In this document: positions 54,305-63,918 of the stretch, piece by piece | Numbering within the stretch: the stretch's first letter is position 1 | How the letters are laid out: the number at the start of each line of letters is the position of its first letter | Assembly: GCA_016790225.1 (NCBI GenBank) | Contig: JAEUOZ010000031.1 | Location: 1 to 64,000 of the forward strand | Source of the DNA: Rubrivivax sp. | Lineage (GTDB): Bacteria > Pseudomonadota > Gammaproteobacteria > Burkholderiales > Burkholderiaceae | Length of the DNA: 64,000 nt | Reading direction: 5' to 3' | The notes under the pieces: model-generated | Told to the model about the DNA's origin: nothing | The model's input: only the letters and a program-made list of their open reading frames with translations | Database searches by the model: none | Program-made: the position numbers and the translations under genes

Positions 54305-56032
54305 ATGTCGCAAACCTCCTGCCTGGCTGAAGGCCAGCCTGCCCACGCGGTCGCCACGGACACCGAAGCCTCGGTCCGGGCCGAAGCCAGGACTACGGCC
54401 GAAGGCGCAGTCGCCATCGGCTTCAGGCCCCGGGGCTGGCGCGCGTGGGCGGGCGTGGCCGTTGCGCTGATCGGCCTGGTCTGCGCGACGGCCCAGGCGC
54501 AGACGCTGCGCTGGGCCAGCCAGGGCGATGCGCTGACCATGGACCCCCAGTCGCAGAACGAGGGCCTGAACAACACGCTCAACGGGCAGGTCTATGAAAG
54601 GCTCACGCGCTACGACCGGCAGCTCCAGCTCGGGCCTTCTCTGGCCACGGCCTGGCAGCAGACGGGGCCCTTGACCTGGCGCTTTCGGCTGCGGCCGAAC
54701 GTGAAGTTCCATGACGGCACGCCCTTCACGGCAGACGACGTGGTCTTCTCCGTCCTCCGGGCGAGGAATCCGGTCTCCACCTTCAGCGTCTATGCCAACG
54801 CCGTGGGCACGCCGGTGGCCATCGATCCGCTGACGGTGGAGTTCCGGCTCGACAAGGTCAACCCGATCTTCCTGCAGCACCTGGACAGCATCGTCATCAT
54901 GAGCCGCGCCTGGTCAGAGCAGCACCGGGTCACGCGGCCGCTGGACTTCAAGAACAAGGAAGAGAGCCACGCCTCGTTCCACGCCAACGGCACCGGGCCG
55001 TACCTGCTGGTCAACCGCCAGCCGGGCATCCGCACGAGCTTCAGGCGCAATCCGGCGTGGTGGGGCTGGAACGGCGGCCTTGCCGATGCCACGGGCAACG
55101 TGCAGGAGATCGTCTATACGCCGATTGCCAACGATGCCACGCGCCTGGCCGCGCTGATCTCCGGCGAGATCGATTTCGTGCTCGATCCCGCCCCGAGGGA
55201 CATCCCGCGGCTGCGCACGATCGCCGGCGTGAAGGTGATCACCGGGCCGGAGAACCGCATCATCTTCATCGGCATGGATCAGCAGCGCGACGAGCTGCTG
55301 TATGGCAGCGTCAAGGATCGCAACCCCTTCAAGGACGAGCGCGTGCGCCGGGCGCTGTATCAGGCCGTGGACATCGAGACGATGCGCAGCAAGCTGATGA
55401 ATGGCCTGTCCGTGCCCACCGGCGGCACCACGCCCTCGCCCAAGGGCGCCTTCGATGACCCTGAGCTGGAGTCGCGCCTGCCCTTCGATCTGGCGGCCGC
55501 GCGCCGCCTGATGGCCGACGCCGGGTATTCCGATGGCTTCGAGGTGACGCTGGATTGCCCGAACAACCGCTACGTCAACGATGAGGAGATCTGCCTGGCG
55601 CTGGCGGCGATGTGGGCGCAGATCAAGGTGAAGGTGCGCGTCAACGGCATGCCGCGCAGCACCTATTTTCCGAAGTTGGAGAAGTGGGACACCTCGATGT
55701 ACCTTCTCGGCTGGGGCGGTGCGGTGACCGATGCCGAGACCACGATGACGCCGCTGCTGCGCAACCCCGGCCCGAAGGGCGAGGGGCTGTACAACTACGG
55801 CCGCTCGCGCAATGAGCTGTTTGACCGGCTGGCCGCGCAGAGCAGCGTCGAGCCGGATCCGAAGAAGCGCGAAGCGCTGATCCGCCAGGCGCTGCGCGAA
55901 TGGCGCAACAAGGTCCATACCCTTCCGCTGCACCGCCAGATGATCCCCTGGGCGATGCGGCAGAACGTGGACGTGGTGCACCGGGCGGACAACTGGCTGG
56001 AAGTGCCCTGGATCACGATCGGCCCGCGTTGA
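54305..56032 (+). CDS. ABC transporter family 5 substrate-binding protein (copy 1)
   Basis: 575 residues. After an unusually long N-terminal extension (about 40 residues) a signal helix ends AQAQ; the mature part begins TLRWASQGDALTMDP and contains VKFHDGTPFTADDVVFS, the hallmark of SBP_bac_5 (DppA/OppA). It shares strings such as CPNNRYVNDEEIC with the protein encoded at 62195-63766, so the two are paralogues. No permease gene is adjacent; the one at 63919 may serve both. Confidence 0.9.
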   Translation: MSQTSCLAEGQPAHAVATDTEASVRAEARTTAEGAVAIGFRPRGWRAWAGVAVALIGLVCATAQAQTLRWASQGDALTMDPQSQNEGLNNTLNGQVYERLTRYDRQLQLGPSLATAWQQTGPLTWRFRLRPNVKFHDGTPFTADDVVFSVLRARNPVSTFSVYANAVGTPVAIDPLTVEFRLDKVNPIFLQHLDSIVIMSRAWSEQHRVTRPLDFKNKEESHASFHANGTGPYLLVNRQPGIRTSFRRNPAWWGWNGGLADATGNVQEIVYTPIANDATRLAALISGEIDFVLDPAPRDIPRLRTIAGVKVITGPENRIIFIGMDQQRDELLYGSVKDRNPFKDERVRRALYQAVDIETMRSKLMNGLSVPTGGTTPSPKGAFDDPELESRLPFDLAAARRLMADAGYSDGFEVTLDCPNNRYVNDEEICLALAAMWAQIKVKVRVNGMPRSTYFPKLEKWDTSMYLLGWGGAVTDAETTMTPLLRNPGPKGEGLYNYGRSRNELFDRLAAQSSVEPDPKKREALIRQALREWRNKVHTLPLHRQMIPWAMRQNVDVVHRADNWLEVPWITIGPR

Positions 56033-56051
56033 AGACCCGAGGGACAAGCTC

Positions 56052-57290
56052 ATGAGCCACCGTACCTTCATCACCCATTGCCTTCCCTTCGACAGCGCGC
56101 GCGCCACCCTGGGGCCGATGTCCACGCTGGTGATCGAGGGCGAGCGCATCGTCGAGTGCGTGGCCGAGCCGAGGGAGCCGGCGCCCGGCGACACGGTGAT
56201 CGATGCCGGGGGCCGCGTGGCCACGCCGGGCCTGATCGACGCGCATGTGCACGTGATGGCGGTATCGCACGACATCTGGCGCCTGGCCGCGCAGCCGCCT
56301 TCGCTGATCACCGCGCAGAGCAAGCCCATCCTGGAGGGCATGCTGCAACGCGGCTTCACCACCGTGCGCGATGCCGCGGGTGCGGATTTCGGCCTGCAGG
56401 AGGCCGTCAAGCGCGGGCTCTTCGCCGGGCCGCGCCTCTATATCGCTGCGCAGCCGCTCACGCAGACCGGCGGTCATGCCGACATCCGACCGCAGGGCAC
56501 GAAGGAGCTGGTGTGCACCTGCGCAGGCCTGGGCATCTTCGGCGCCATCGCCGATGGCGATGCCGAGGTGCGCCGCGCCGTGCGCGAGCAGATCCGCAAC
56601 GGCGCCAACCAGATCAAGATCATGGCCGGCGGCGGCGTGGCCAGCCCCACCGATCCGATCGACGGCACGCAGTATTCGCTGGCCGAGCTGGCGGCCATCT
56701 GCGAGGAAGCCGAAGCCGCCAACACCTACGTGATGGCGCACGCCTACTCGCCGCGCGCCATCACGCGCGCCGTGCGCTCCGGGGTGCGCAGCATCGAGCA
56801 CGGCAACCTGCTGGATGTTGCCAGCGCCGAGGCCATGAGCGAGGAAGGCGCCTTCCTCGTGCCCACGCTCGCCACCTACGCCGCGCTGAGCGACGAAGGC
56901 GCGCGGCTCGGCTGGTCGGCCTCGATGCTGGAGAAGCTGGAGCGCGTGCGCCACCAGGGCGTGAGGGCCATCCAGATCGCCCGCTCCGAGGGTGTGCCGG
57001 TGGCCTTCGGCACCGATCTGCTGGGCCACATGCACGATCGGCAGATGGACGAGTTTTCGCTGCGCCTGCCGGCCCAGACGCCGGCCGAGATCCTGCAGAG
57101 CGCCACCGCCGTGGCCGCGCGGCTGCTGCGCGCCGAAGGGCAGATCGGCAGCTTGTCCGCGGGCGCGCTGGCCGACGTGCTGGTGGTGGACGGTGACCCC
57201 ACCCAGTCCATCGACATGTGGCGCGATCCTGCGCAGGGCATCCGGCTGCTGATGCAGGGTGGCACGGTCTTGCGCAGCAGCCTGGCCTGA
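56052..57290 (+). CDS. Amidohydrolase family protein (imidazolonepropionase/prolidase-like)
   Basis: 412 residues. Metal ligands HVHV, a Lys in QIKIMAGGG (likely carbamylated), His in AHAYS and EHGN, and Asp in FGTDLLGHMHD. It matches the binuclear Xaa-Pro dipeptidase/amidohydrolase subgroup that hydrolyses amide bonds of small imported compounds. It follows the binding-protein gene by 19 bp, so they are probably co-transcribed. Confidence 0.88.
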   Translation: MSHRTFITHCLPFDSARATLGPMSTLVIEGERIVECVAEPREPAPGDTVIDAGGRVATPGLIDAHVHVMAVSHDIWRLAAQPPSLITAQSKPILEGMLQRGFTTVRDAAGADFGLQEAVKRGLFAGPRLYIAAQPLTQTGGHADIRPQGTKELVCTCAGLGIFGAIADGDAEVRRAVREQIRNGANQIKIMAGGGVASPTDPIDGTQYSLAELAAICEEAEAANTYVMAHAYSPRAITRAVRSGVRSIEHGNLLDVASAEAMSEEGAFLVPTLATYAALSDEGARLGWSASMLEKLERVRHQGVRAIQIARSEGVPVAFGTDLLGHMHDRQMDEFSLRLPAQTPAEILQSATAVAARLLRAEGQIGSLSAGALADVLVVDGDPTQSIDMWRDPAQGIRLLMQGGTVLRSSLA

Positions 57291-57343
57291 GCACGGCTGC
57301 CGCGCGGGCAGGAACGACAGGCAGGGCAGGGAAGGCAACACGC

Positions 57344-59239
57344 ATGGCCGGTTCGCTGTTCATCAGCTATTCGCACGCCGACACGGCCTGGATGCAGCTC
57401 TTCAAGCGCCACCTGCAGGGCATGCTGCGAGAGCGGTGCCACATATGGACCGACGAGGAGATCGCACCCGGTACCACCTGGCTGCAGTCCCTGGAGGGAA
57501 GCCTGCACGGGGCCAGCGCCGGCCTGGTGCTGGCCAGCCCCGACTACCTGATCTCCGACTGGTGCCGCGCCGAGCTTGCTGCCCTGGCCGAAGCCCTGCG
57601 GCGGCGCAAGTTGCAGGCGCTGTACTGGGTGCTGCTGCGCCCGTGTGGCTGGCAATGGACCGAGCTGAAGGATCTGCAGGCCGTGCAGGAGCCGGCTACG
57701 CGTGCGCTGATCGAGGCCAGCGAAGGCGTGGCGCGCGATGACCTGCTGCTGCACTGCTGCGACCGCATCGCCAGTGGCGTGATGCAGGCCGCGCAGGCCG
57801 ACTCCCCCGAGGTGGCCACCGTCAAGCACGTGCTGCGCGAGACCGCCAGCGATGTGGAGATCGCCCCGGGTGCCCAGGTCATCCGCGGCGACTTCTCCAT
57901 CCTGTGCCGGGGCCTGCACCCCAATGGCGACGATGTGTTCATCAAGGTGCTGACCAACACGCCACTGCACACCATGCGGCGCCTGTTCCAGCAGGTCAGC
58001 GAGGTGTGCGGCGGCATCCAGCACCCGTCGGTCATCCGCATCACGAAAGTGGCCCAGGCGGGGGATGCCGACCAGGCCCGCATCGTCATCCTCAGCGAGA
58101 TGGCGCGCGGCGCGTCGCTGCTCAAGGTGATGCACGAAGACCTGCCCAAGCCGCCCCACAAGCGCCATCTGCAGATCGACAGCGTGCGCGTGATCCTGCG
58201 GCGCCTGGCCGAGGCTCTGGGGCGCCTGCACGAGAAGGAGCCGATTCCCTGGCCCGACCGGGACACCATGGCCTACACGCACATCATGGGGCCACTGCTG
58301 CCGGACAACATCTTCTACGAGCGCGAATCCCAGCGCCCGCAGCTCTCGCTGGTGGGTGTGACCAACTTCCTCTGGCACTTCTTCGAGACGCAGACCTTCC
58401 TGAGCATCGTGCGGCCGCGGCATGGCGTATACCTGCTGCCTGAGAAGAGCCGGCCGGGAAACGTGGTGGATGCGCGTGCGGACCAGTACTTCCTTGGCAT
58501 GCTGGCGTTGGAGCTGCTGGAGTGCCGCCAGCTGTTCATCCCCCCTCCCGGCCGGGACCCCGTGGATCCGCTGGTCTTTCTGCGCGAAGGGGCTTCGCGG
58601 CACTGGGCCGATCGCCACGAGCAGCTGCGCGCCCTGCTCGAGCGGCTCCTCGCGAAGGACCCGGCGGCGCGCTTTCCATCGATGCAGGCCGTCATCGCCG
58701 AGCTGCGTGACCTGGAGACCGGCCAGCGCGCGCTGGCCAAGTACGCCTACAACCGCTATGTGGCGCCCGGCCAAGCCGCGGGGCGGCAGTTTGCCCAGCG
58801 TTTCTACGCCATTCTGTTCGAGCGCGCGCCTCGACTCCAGGCCGTCTTCCTGGCGGCCCAGGCCGAGCGGCAGCGGCTCCCGGGCGCCACGCAGGCGGTG
58901 CCAGACGAAGCCCAGTACCGCAAGCTGGCCGATGCCCTGAAGCTGGTGCTCAACTTCCAGCGCGGCGGGCGGCCCACGGTGATGGACAGCGTGGCCGCCA
59001 ACCACGCGCGCTTCCTGCTGAGCGCCGCGGACTTTGACGACTTCGCGCAGGCGCTGCTGCAGGCGCTTCGCGAGACGCTGCAGGCCAGCCCGGCAGGCCG
59101 CGACGAGGAAGCGGAAGCCATGCAGGCCTGGGGAGGCCTGCTGGAGCCCGTGATGACAGACATGCAGGCCGTCTGTGGCACGGCCGGCAGCACGGCACCG
59201 GGCGTCACCTCAGGCAGCCTGCCGGACGCATCCGCATGA
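57344..59239 (+). CDS. TIR domain-pseudokinase-globin fusion protein
   Basis: 631 residues. TIR-like domain (about 1-140): FISYSHADTAW opening and SPDYLISDWCRAEL, where Glu77 matches the NADase catalytic Glu. Kinase-like domain (about 170-460): Lys201 in VFIK and the helix DQYFLGMLALELLECRQLF are seen. HRD is replaced by MGP (315-317, before LLPDNIF), and DFG by GVT (338-340), so it is likely a pseudokinase. Globin-like domain (about 470-612): FYAILFERAPRLQAVF, and His554 in ANHARFLL as candidate heme-proximal His. No membrane segment. GGGAAGG precedes the ATG. Domain order is seen; function is inferred as a heme/gas-responsive TIR effector. Confidence 0.75.
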   Translation: MAGSLFISYSHADTAWMQLFKRHLQGMLRERCHIWTDEEIAPGTTWLQSLEGSLHGASAGLVLASPDYLISDWCRAELAALAEALRRRKLQALYWVLLRPCGWQWTELKDLQAVQEPATRALIEASEGVARDDLLLHCCDRIASGVMQAAQADSPEVATVKHVLRETASDVEIAPGAQVIRGDFSILCRGLHPNGDDVFIKVLTNTPLHTMRRLFQQVSEVCGGIQHPSVIRITKVAQAGDADQARIVILSEMARGASLLKVMHEDLPKPPHKRHLQIDSVRVILRRLAEALGRLHEKEPIPWPDRDTMAYTHIMGPLLPDNIFYERESQRPQLSLVGVTNFLWHFFETQTFLSIVRPRHGVYLLPEKSRPGNVVDARADQYFLGMLALELLECRQLFIPPPGRDPVDPLVFLREGASRHWADRHEQLRALLERLLAKDPAARFPSMQAVIAELRDLETGQRALAKYAYNRYVAPGQAAGRQFAQRFYAILFERAPRLQAVFLAAQAERQRLPGATQAVPDEAQYRKLADALKLVLNFQRGGRPTVMDSVAANHARFLLSAADFDDFAQALLQALRETLQASPAGRDEEAEAMQAWGGLLEPVMTDMQAVCGTAGSTAPGVTSGSLPDASA

Positions 59240-59252
59240 GAAGGAAACCCCC

Positions 59253-60632
59253 ATGAAGGCCGAACACAACGATCTGCTCACCCGCATCGGCCCCGGCACC
59301 GCGTGTGGCGGCCTGCTGCGCCGCTACTGGCAGCCGGCGGCGCTGGTGGAAGAGTTCGACGGCATCCAGGATCCGCGCACGGCGCAGCGCCCGCTGAAGG
59401 CCGTGCGCCTGCTGGGCCAGGATTTCGTGCTCTTTCGCGACGCGCAGGGCCGCTGGGCGCTGCTGGACCGTGATTGCCCGCACCGCGGCGCGGATCTGGC
59501 CTTCGCGCGGCATGAAGGCGACGGTATCCGCTGCCCCTTCCACGGCTGGAAGTTCGATGCGGCGGGCCGCTGCCTGGACACGCCGGCCGAGCCGCTGGGC
59601 AGCCGCCTGTGCGATCGCGTGAGCCAGCGCAGCTACCCCGTGCTGGAACGCAGCGGCATCCTCTATGCGTGGCTTGGGCCGCAGGGCGCCGCCCCGCCAC
59701 TGCCGGCGCTGGATGCCCACGTGGCGCCGGCCAGCCACACCTTCGCCTACAAGGGCTTGTGGCACTGCAACTGGCTGCAGGCCTTCGAGGTAGGCATCGA
59801 TCCTTGCCACACCTCGTTCCTGCACCGCTTTCTCGACGACGAACCGCTGGCGGCGGTGGGCGACAACGCGGGCGGCCGGCAGTTCCGCAGCGCGAGCGCC
59901 GGCCACGTGGAGGGCGAGCGCTGGCCGATGACCCGCATCATGCGCGAGTTCCACCGGCCGCAGATCAGCCACGAGGCCATGCCCTGGGGCCTGCGCATCA
60001 CCACGCTGCGCGCGATGTCTGACGCGCTGACCCATGTGCGCATCACGCACGATGTCTTTCCCCACACCTTCGTCATCCCGCTGTCGGAGACGATGACCAT
60101 CACGCAGATGCACGTGCCGGTGGACGACACGCACACCTACTGGTATGCGATCTTCACCAGCTTTGCCGGCCCGGTGGATGCGGCGGCGATGCGGGCCCAG
60201 CGGGCGCCTTACATCCCGCCGCCCGACTACGTGCCGCTGCGCGGCCGGCCCGAGGCCTGGGGCTTCGATGCGCAGGAGCAGCGCACCCGCACCTTCCTGG
60301 GCATGGGCGAGAACGACATCAACGTGCACGACCAGTGGGCGGTGGAGAGCATGGGGCCGATCCAGGACCGCACGCGCGAGCACCTGGGCACCAGCGACAA
60401 GGTGATCATGGCGCACCGCCGCTTGCTGCTGGAGGCCATGGAGGCCGTGGCGCAGGGCGGCCCGGCGCCCGGGGCCGGCGATCCTGCGTGCGCGGCGCAG
60501 CTGTGCGGACCGGACACGGTGGATGGCATCGCGCCGGCCGGCACCTGGAGCAGCTGGTGGCAGGAACAGGTGCGCGCCAAGCGCGCCGGTGCACCCTGGA
60601 CGGCCGCGGCCGATACCGGCTTGCCGGCCTGA
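59253..60632 (+). CDS. Rieske non-heme iron oxygenase, large subunit (phthalate dioxygenase type)
   Basis: 459 residues. Rieske cluster CPHRGADLAFARHEGDGIRCPFHGW (CxH and CxxH), then the mononuclear iron site with Asp and two His in GIDPCHTSFLHRF. This is the single-subunit type that needs a separate reductase, not seen in the window. It hydroxylates or demethylates an aromatic compound. It is 13 bp after the TIR gene and 8 bp before the GS-like gene. Confidence 0.88.
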   Translation: MKAEHNDLLTRIGPGTACGGLLRRYWQPAALVEEFDGIQDPRTAQRPLKAVRLLGQDFVLFRDAQGRWALLDRDCPHRGADLAFARHEGDGIRCPFHGWKFDAAGRCLDTPAEPLGSRLCDRVSQRSYPVLERSGILYAWLGPQGAAPPLPALDAHVAPASHTFAYKGLWHCNWLQAFEVGIDPCHTSFLHRFLDDEPLAAVGDNAGGRQFRSASAGHVEGERWPMTRIMREFHRPQISHEAMPWGLRITTLRAMSDALTHVRITHDVFPHTFVIPLSETMTITQMHVPVDDTHTYWYAIFTSFAGPVDAAAMRAQRAPYIPPPDYVPLRGRPEAWGFDAQEQRTRTFLGMGENDINVHDQWAVESMGPIQDRTREHLGTSDKVIMAHRRLLLEAMEAVAQGGPAPGAGDPACAAQLCGPDTVDGIAPAGTWSSWWQEQVRAKRAGAPWTAAADTGLPA

Positions 60633-60640
60633 GCACACCC

Positions 60641-62146
60641 ATGAACCCGCCGCTTGCCGCGCCCGCCAGGGGCAGCTTTGCGCAGCGCTGCGGCGTGCAC
60701 GATCTGGCGCGCCAGCAGGCCTGCGACGAAGCGCTCAGCCGCATTCGCGATCGTGGCCTGGGGTTCGTGCGCATCGGCTGGTGCGATGTGCACGGCCTGA
60801 TGCGCAGCAAGACGCTCACGCCGCTGGCGGCCGCGCGCGCGCTGACGCAGGGCATCGGCCTGGTGAGCACGCTGCTGCTGAAGGACAGCTCGGACCGCAC
60901 GGCCTACCCGGTCTTCGCACCCGGCGGCACCGCGGCGCTGCCCGGCATCGGGCAGGCTAACAACCTGGTCGGTCTGCCGGATCCGCACAGCCTGGTCGAT
61001 CTGCCCTGGGTCGAGCGCACCGGCTGGATGCGTGCCGATCTCTGGCACGCCGATGCGCAGCCGGTGGCGATCGACCCCCGCCGCGTGCTGGAGCGATCGC
61101 TGGAGCGGCTGCAGCACGCAGGCTATGGCCTGCGCTGCGGGCTGGAGCTGGAGTTCCACATCTACCGCATCACCGACACGACGGCGCAGCTCGATCCCGC
61201 GCAGGCAGCCTGGCCCGGCGAGCCGCCGGCCGTGCAGATGATCCACCCCGGCTACAGCCTGCTCAACGAAGCCTGGGCCGACATGGCCGAGCCGGCCTTG
61301 CGCATCGTGCACGGCGTGGCCCAGGGCCTGGGGCTGCCGCTGCTCAGCCTGGAAGCCGAGATGGGCCCGAGCCAGGTGGAGGCCGTCTTCGACGTGAGCG
61401 ATGCGCTGACCGCGGCCGACCAGCTGGCGCTGTTTCGCAACGCGGTGCGCCAGGCCTTGCGGCGCGCGGGCTACCACGCCAGCTTCATGTGCCGCCCGCC
61501 ATTTGCCAACGTGATGTCCAGCGGCTGGCATCTGCACCAGTCCTGGGTGGATCGGCACACCGGGCGAAATGTCTTCGGTCGCGAGCAGCCCGCTGCGGGC
61601 GCCACGCTGCAGGATGCAGGCTGGTCGCTGTCTGATCTGGGTGAGCATGTGCTGGCGGGTTTGCTGTGGCATGCGCCCGGCTGCACGCTGCTGTGCACGC
61701 CCACGGCGAATGGTTATGCCCGCTTCCGCCCGCAGGCGCTGGCGCCGCAGGCCGTGCTGTGGGGCCGCGACAACCGCGGCGCGATGCTGCGCGTGATCGG
61801 CGAGCCGGGCGACGAGAGTACCCACCTGGAAAACCGGCTGGGCGAGGCAGCGGCCAATCCCTACCTCTACCTCGCCTCTCAAGTGGAGGCCGGGCTGGAC
61901 GGCCTGTGCCGGCAACTGCGCGCCCCGCCGGCCACGGACGACCCTTACGGCGCCCCGGCCGCCGCGCTGCCGCGCAGCCTGGACGAGGCTATCGCGGCCT
62001 TCCTGGCCGATGAAGTGATGGTGCAGGGCATCAGCGAGAGCTTTGCCCGGCATCTGGTGCGCCTGAAGCGCGCGGAGGCACAACGCTTCGAGCAGGCCCA
62101 GGACAAGGACGAGTTCCAGCGGCGGGAGTACTTCGGGCGCTTGTGA
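60641..62146 (+). CDS. Glutamine synthetase-like gamma-glutamyl ligase
   Basis: 501 residues of the GlnA superfamily, with the substrate Glu site ELEFHIYRI, metal Glu residues in EAEMGPSQVE, GWHLHQSWVD and NGYARFRP. It resembles the gamma-glutamylpolyamine/anilide synthetases (PuuA, AtdA1) more than housekeeping GlnA. It would join glutamate to an amine. Pairing with a Rieske oxygenase suggests an aromatic amine route like aniline dioxygenase systems, an inference. Confidence 0.85.
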   Translation: MNPPLAAPARGSFAQRCGVHDLARQQACDEALSRIRDRGLGFVRIGWCDVHGLMRSKTLTPLAAARALTQGIGLVSTLLLKDSSDRTAYPVFAPGGTAALPGIGQANNLVGLPDPHSLVDLPWVERTGWMRADLWHADAQPVAIDPRRVLERSLERLQHAGYGLRCGLELEFHIYRITDTTAQLDPAQAAWPGEPPAVQMIHPGYSLLNEAWADMAEPALRIVHGVAQGLGLPLLSLEAEMGPSQVEAVFDVSDALTAADQLALFRNAVRQALRRAGYHASFMCRPPFANVMSSGWHLHQSWVDRHTGRNVFGREQPAAGATLQDAGWSLSDLGEHVLAGLLWHAPGCTLLCTPTANGYARFRPQALAPQAVLWGRDNRGAMLRVIGEPGDESTHLENRLGEAAANPYLYLASQVEAGLDGLCRQLRAPPATDDPYGAPAAALPRSLDEAIAAFLADEVMVQGISESFARHLVRLKRAEAQRFEQAQDKDEFQRREYFGRL

Positions 62147-62194
62147 GCGGACGCAGCCGGCCCGCGGGTCACGGGCACGAGCTGCGGTCGATCG

Positions 62195-63766
62195 TCAGCG
62201 GATCGTCGTGAAGCGAGCCTCGGGCCGGTCGTCGGCACGGTGGATGGTGGTGACGTTCTGCTTCATTGCCCAGGGGCGGACCTGATGGTGCAGCGGGATC
62301 ACCAGCACCTCGTCGCGCGTGCGCACCAGGGCTTCGCGGATCATGGCGTTGCGCTTGGCCACATCGGTCTCGGTCTTCATGGCGTCGACCAGGCGGTCCA
62401 CCGTGGCGTCACTCACGCGGCTGTAGTTGAAGTTGCCATCGGCGCCCGAGGTGCGCGTGCGGATCAGCGACTGCAGCGTGTACTGCGCGTCGAAGTTGGC
62501 CACGCCCCAGCCGAGCAGGTAGGCCGGGTGGTCGAAGTTCTGCATCTTCTGGATGAACGGGGTGAAGTTCTCCGCGGCGAGCGTGGCCTTGACGCCGATG
62601 CGGGCCCACATGGCGACGACGTTCTGGCAGATCTCCTCGTCGTTCACGTAGCGGTTGTTCGGGCAGTTCAGCCGCATCTCGAAGCCGTTGGGGTAGCCGG
62701 CATCGGCCAGCAGCTTGCGAGCCTGATCGGCATTGGCGGCAGCCGGGGCATCCAGCGCGGGATCGTGCCCGTTCACGCCGGGCGCGACCAGCAGCGCGGC
62801 CGGCACGGACATGCCGCGCATGGTGGTGCGCTGGATGGCCTGGCGATCGATGGCCAGGCTCAGGGCCTGACGCACGCGCTTGTCGGCAAAGACGTTCTTG
62901 CCCGTGACGTTGGTGCCCTTGACTTCCGGGCTGCCCAGATCCAGCGCGATGAAGATCGTGCGCACTTCAGAGCCGTCCAGGATCTTCAGGCCCGATTCGC
63001 CGCGCAGACGGCCGACATCCTGCGTGGGCAGGTCGGTCAGCATGTCCACGCCGCCGGAAAGCAGCGCCGCCACGCGCGTGGGGTCGCTCTTGATCGGCGT
63101 GTAGATCACTTCCTTCACATTGCCCGTGGGCTTGTCCCACCAGTCGGCGTTGGCGCTCATCGTGATGCGCTGCTCGGGCGTCCAGGCGGTGATCCTGTAC
63201 GGGCCCGTGCCCATCACGTTGCGGCTGGCGAAGTTCTCTTCCTTGTTCTTGAAGTCCTGCGTGTTGGTGGTCTTGTTCTTCTCCGCCCAGCTCTTGCTCA
63301 TCACGAAGAAGTTGACCAGGTTGCGCAGCAGCAAGGGCGTGGGCGCTTCAAGGATCATGTCCACCGTGCTGTCGTCGACCTTGCGCACTTCCTTGACGCC
63401 GGTGACATAGATGCCCATCGTGCCCTGCGGCTGCTTGATGCGGCCGAAGGAGAACACCACGTCGTCGGCCGTGAAGGGCGTGCCGTCATGGAATTTGACG
63501 CCCTTGCGAAGTTCGAAGCGCACCTGGGTCGGGCTCACCTGCGTCCACTTCGTGGCCAGTGCGGGCTCCACCTGGTAGGTGGCGCTGAAGCGCACCAGGC
63601 CCTCGTAGGCGTGCTGCATGATGGCGTTGGTCGTGGCGTGGTTCTGCGAATGCGGATCCAGCGTGAGGACGTCGTTCTGGGCCGCCCAGCGCAGGGTCTG
63701 CGCCTGTGCGGGAGCCGCCAGCGAGGCAGCCAGTGCGGCCGCCGCGAACAAGGCCTTGAAGCTCAT
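62195..63766 (-). CDS. ABC transporter family 5 substrate-binding protein (copy 2)
   Basis: 523 residues with a Sec signal (to about residue 23, AQAQ). Mature start TLRWAAQNDVLTLDPHSQN and VKFHDGTPFTADDVVFS place it in SBP_bac_5; close paralogue of the gene at 54305. AGGAGACTCC precedes ATG 63766. It is divergent from the permease gene at 63919 across 152 bp in which a shared promoter region is likely, though none is clearly seen. Confidence 0.92.
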   Translation of the reverse strand: MSFKALFAAAALAASLAAPAQAQTLRWAAQNDVLTLDPHSQNHATTNAIMQHAYEGLVRFSATYQVEPALATKWTQVSPTQVRFELRKGVKFHDGTPFTADDVVFSFGRIKQPQGTMGIYVTGVKEVRKVDDSTVDMILEAPTPLLLRNLVNFFVMSKSWAEKNKTTNTQDFKNKEENFASRNVMGTGPYRITAWTPEQRITMSANADWWDKPTGNVKEVIYTPIKSDPTRVAALLSGGVDMLTDLPTQDVGRLRGESGLKILDGSEVRTIFIALDLGSPEVKGTNVTGKNVFADKRVRQALSLAIDRQAIQRTTMRGMSVPAALLVAPGVNGHDPALDAPAAANADQARKLLADAGYPNGFEMRLNCPNNRYVNDEEICQNVVAMWARIGVKATLAAENFTPFIQKMQNFDHPAYLLGWGVANFDAQYTLQSLIRTRTSGADGNFNYSRVSDATVDRLVDAMKTETDVAKRNAMIREALVRTRDEVLVIPLHHQVRPWAMKQNVTTIHRADDRPEARFTTIR

Positions 63767-63918
63767 GGAGGAGTCTCCTCGAAGGGTCTGTGGAAAGGGC
63801 GGAATCCTAGGCCGATTCAGGTCACCCTCCTGCGGCTGCGCCATGCGGGGAATCCCCGACGAAGCCCCGGCGGCGGCGGCAGGGCGGACCTGCACAATGC
63901 CCGCAGGTTCTTGAGCAC

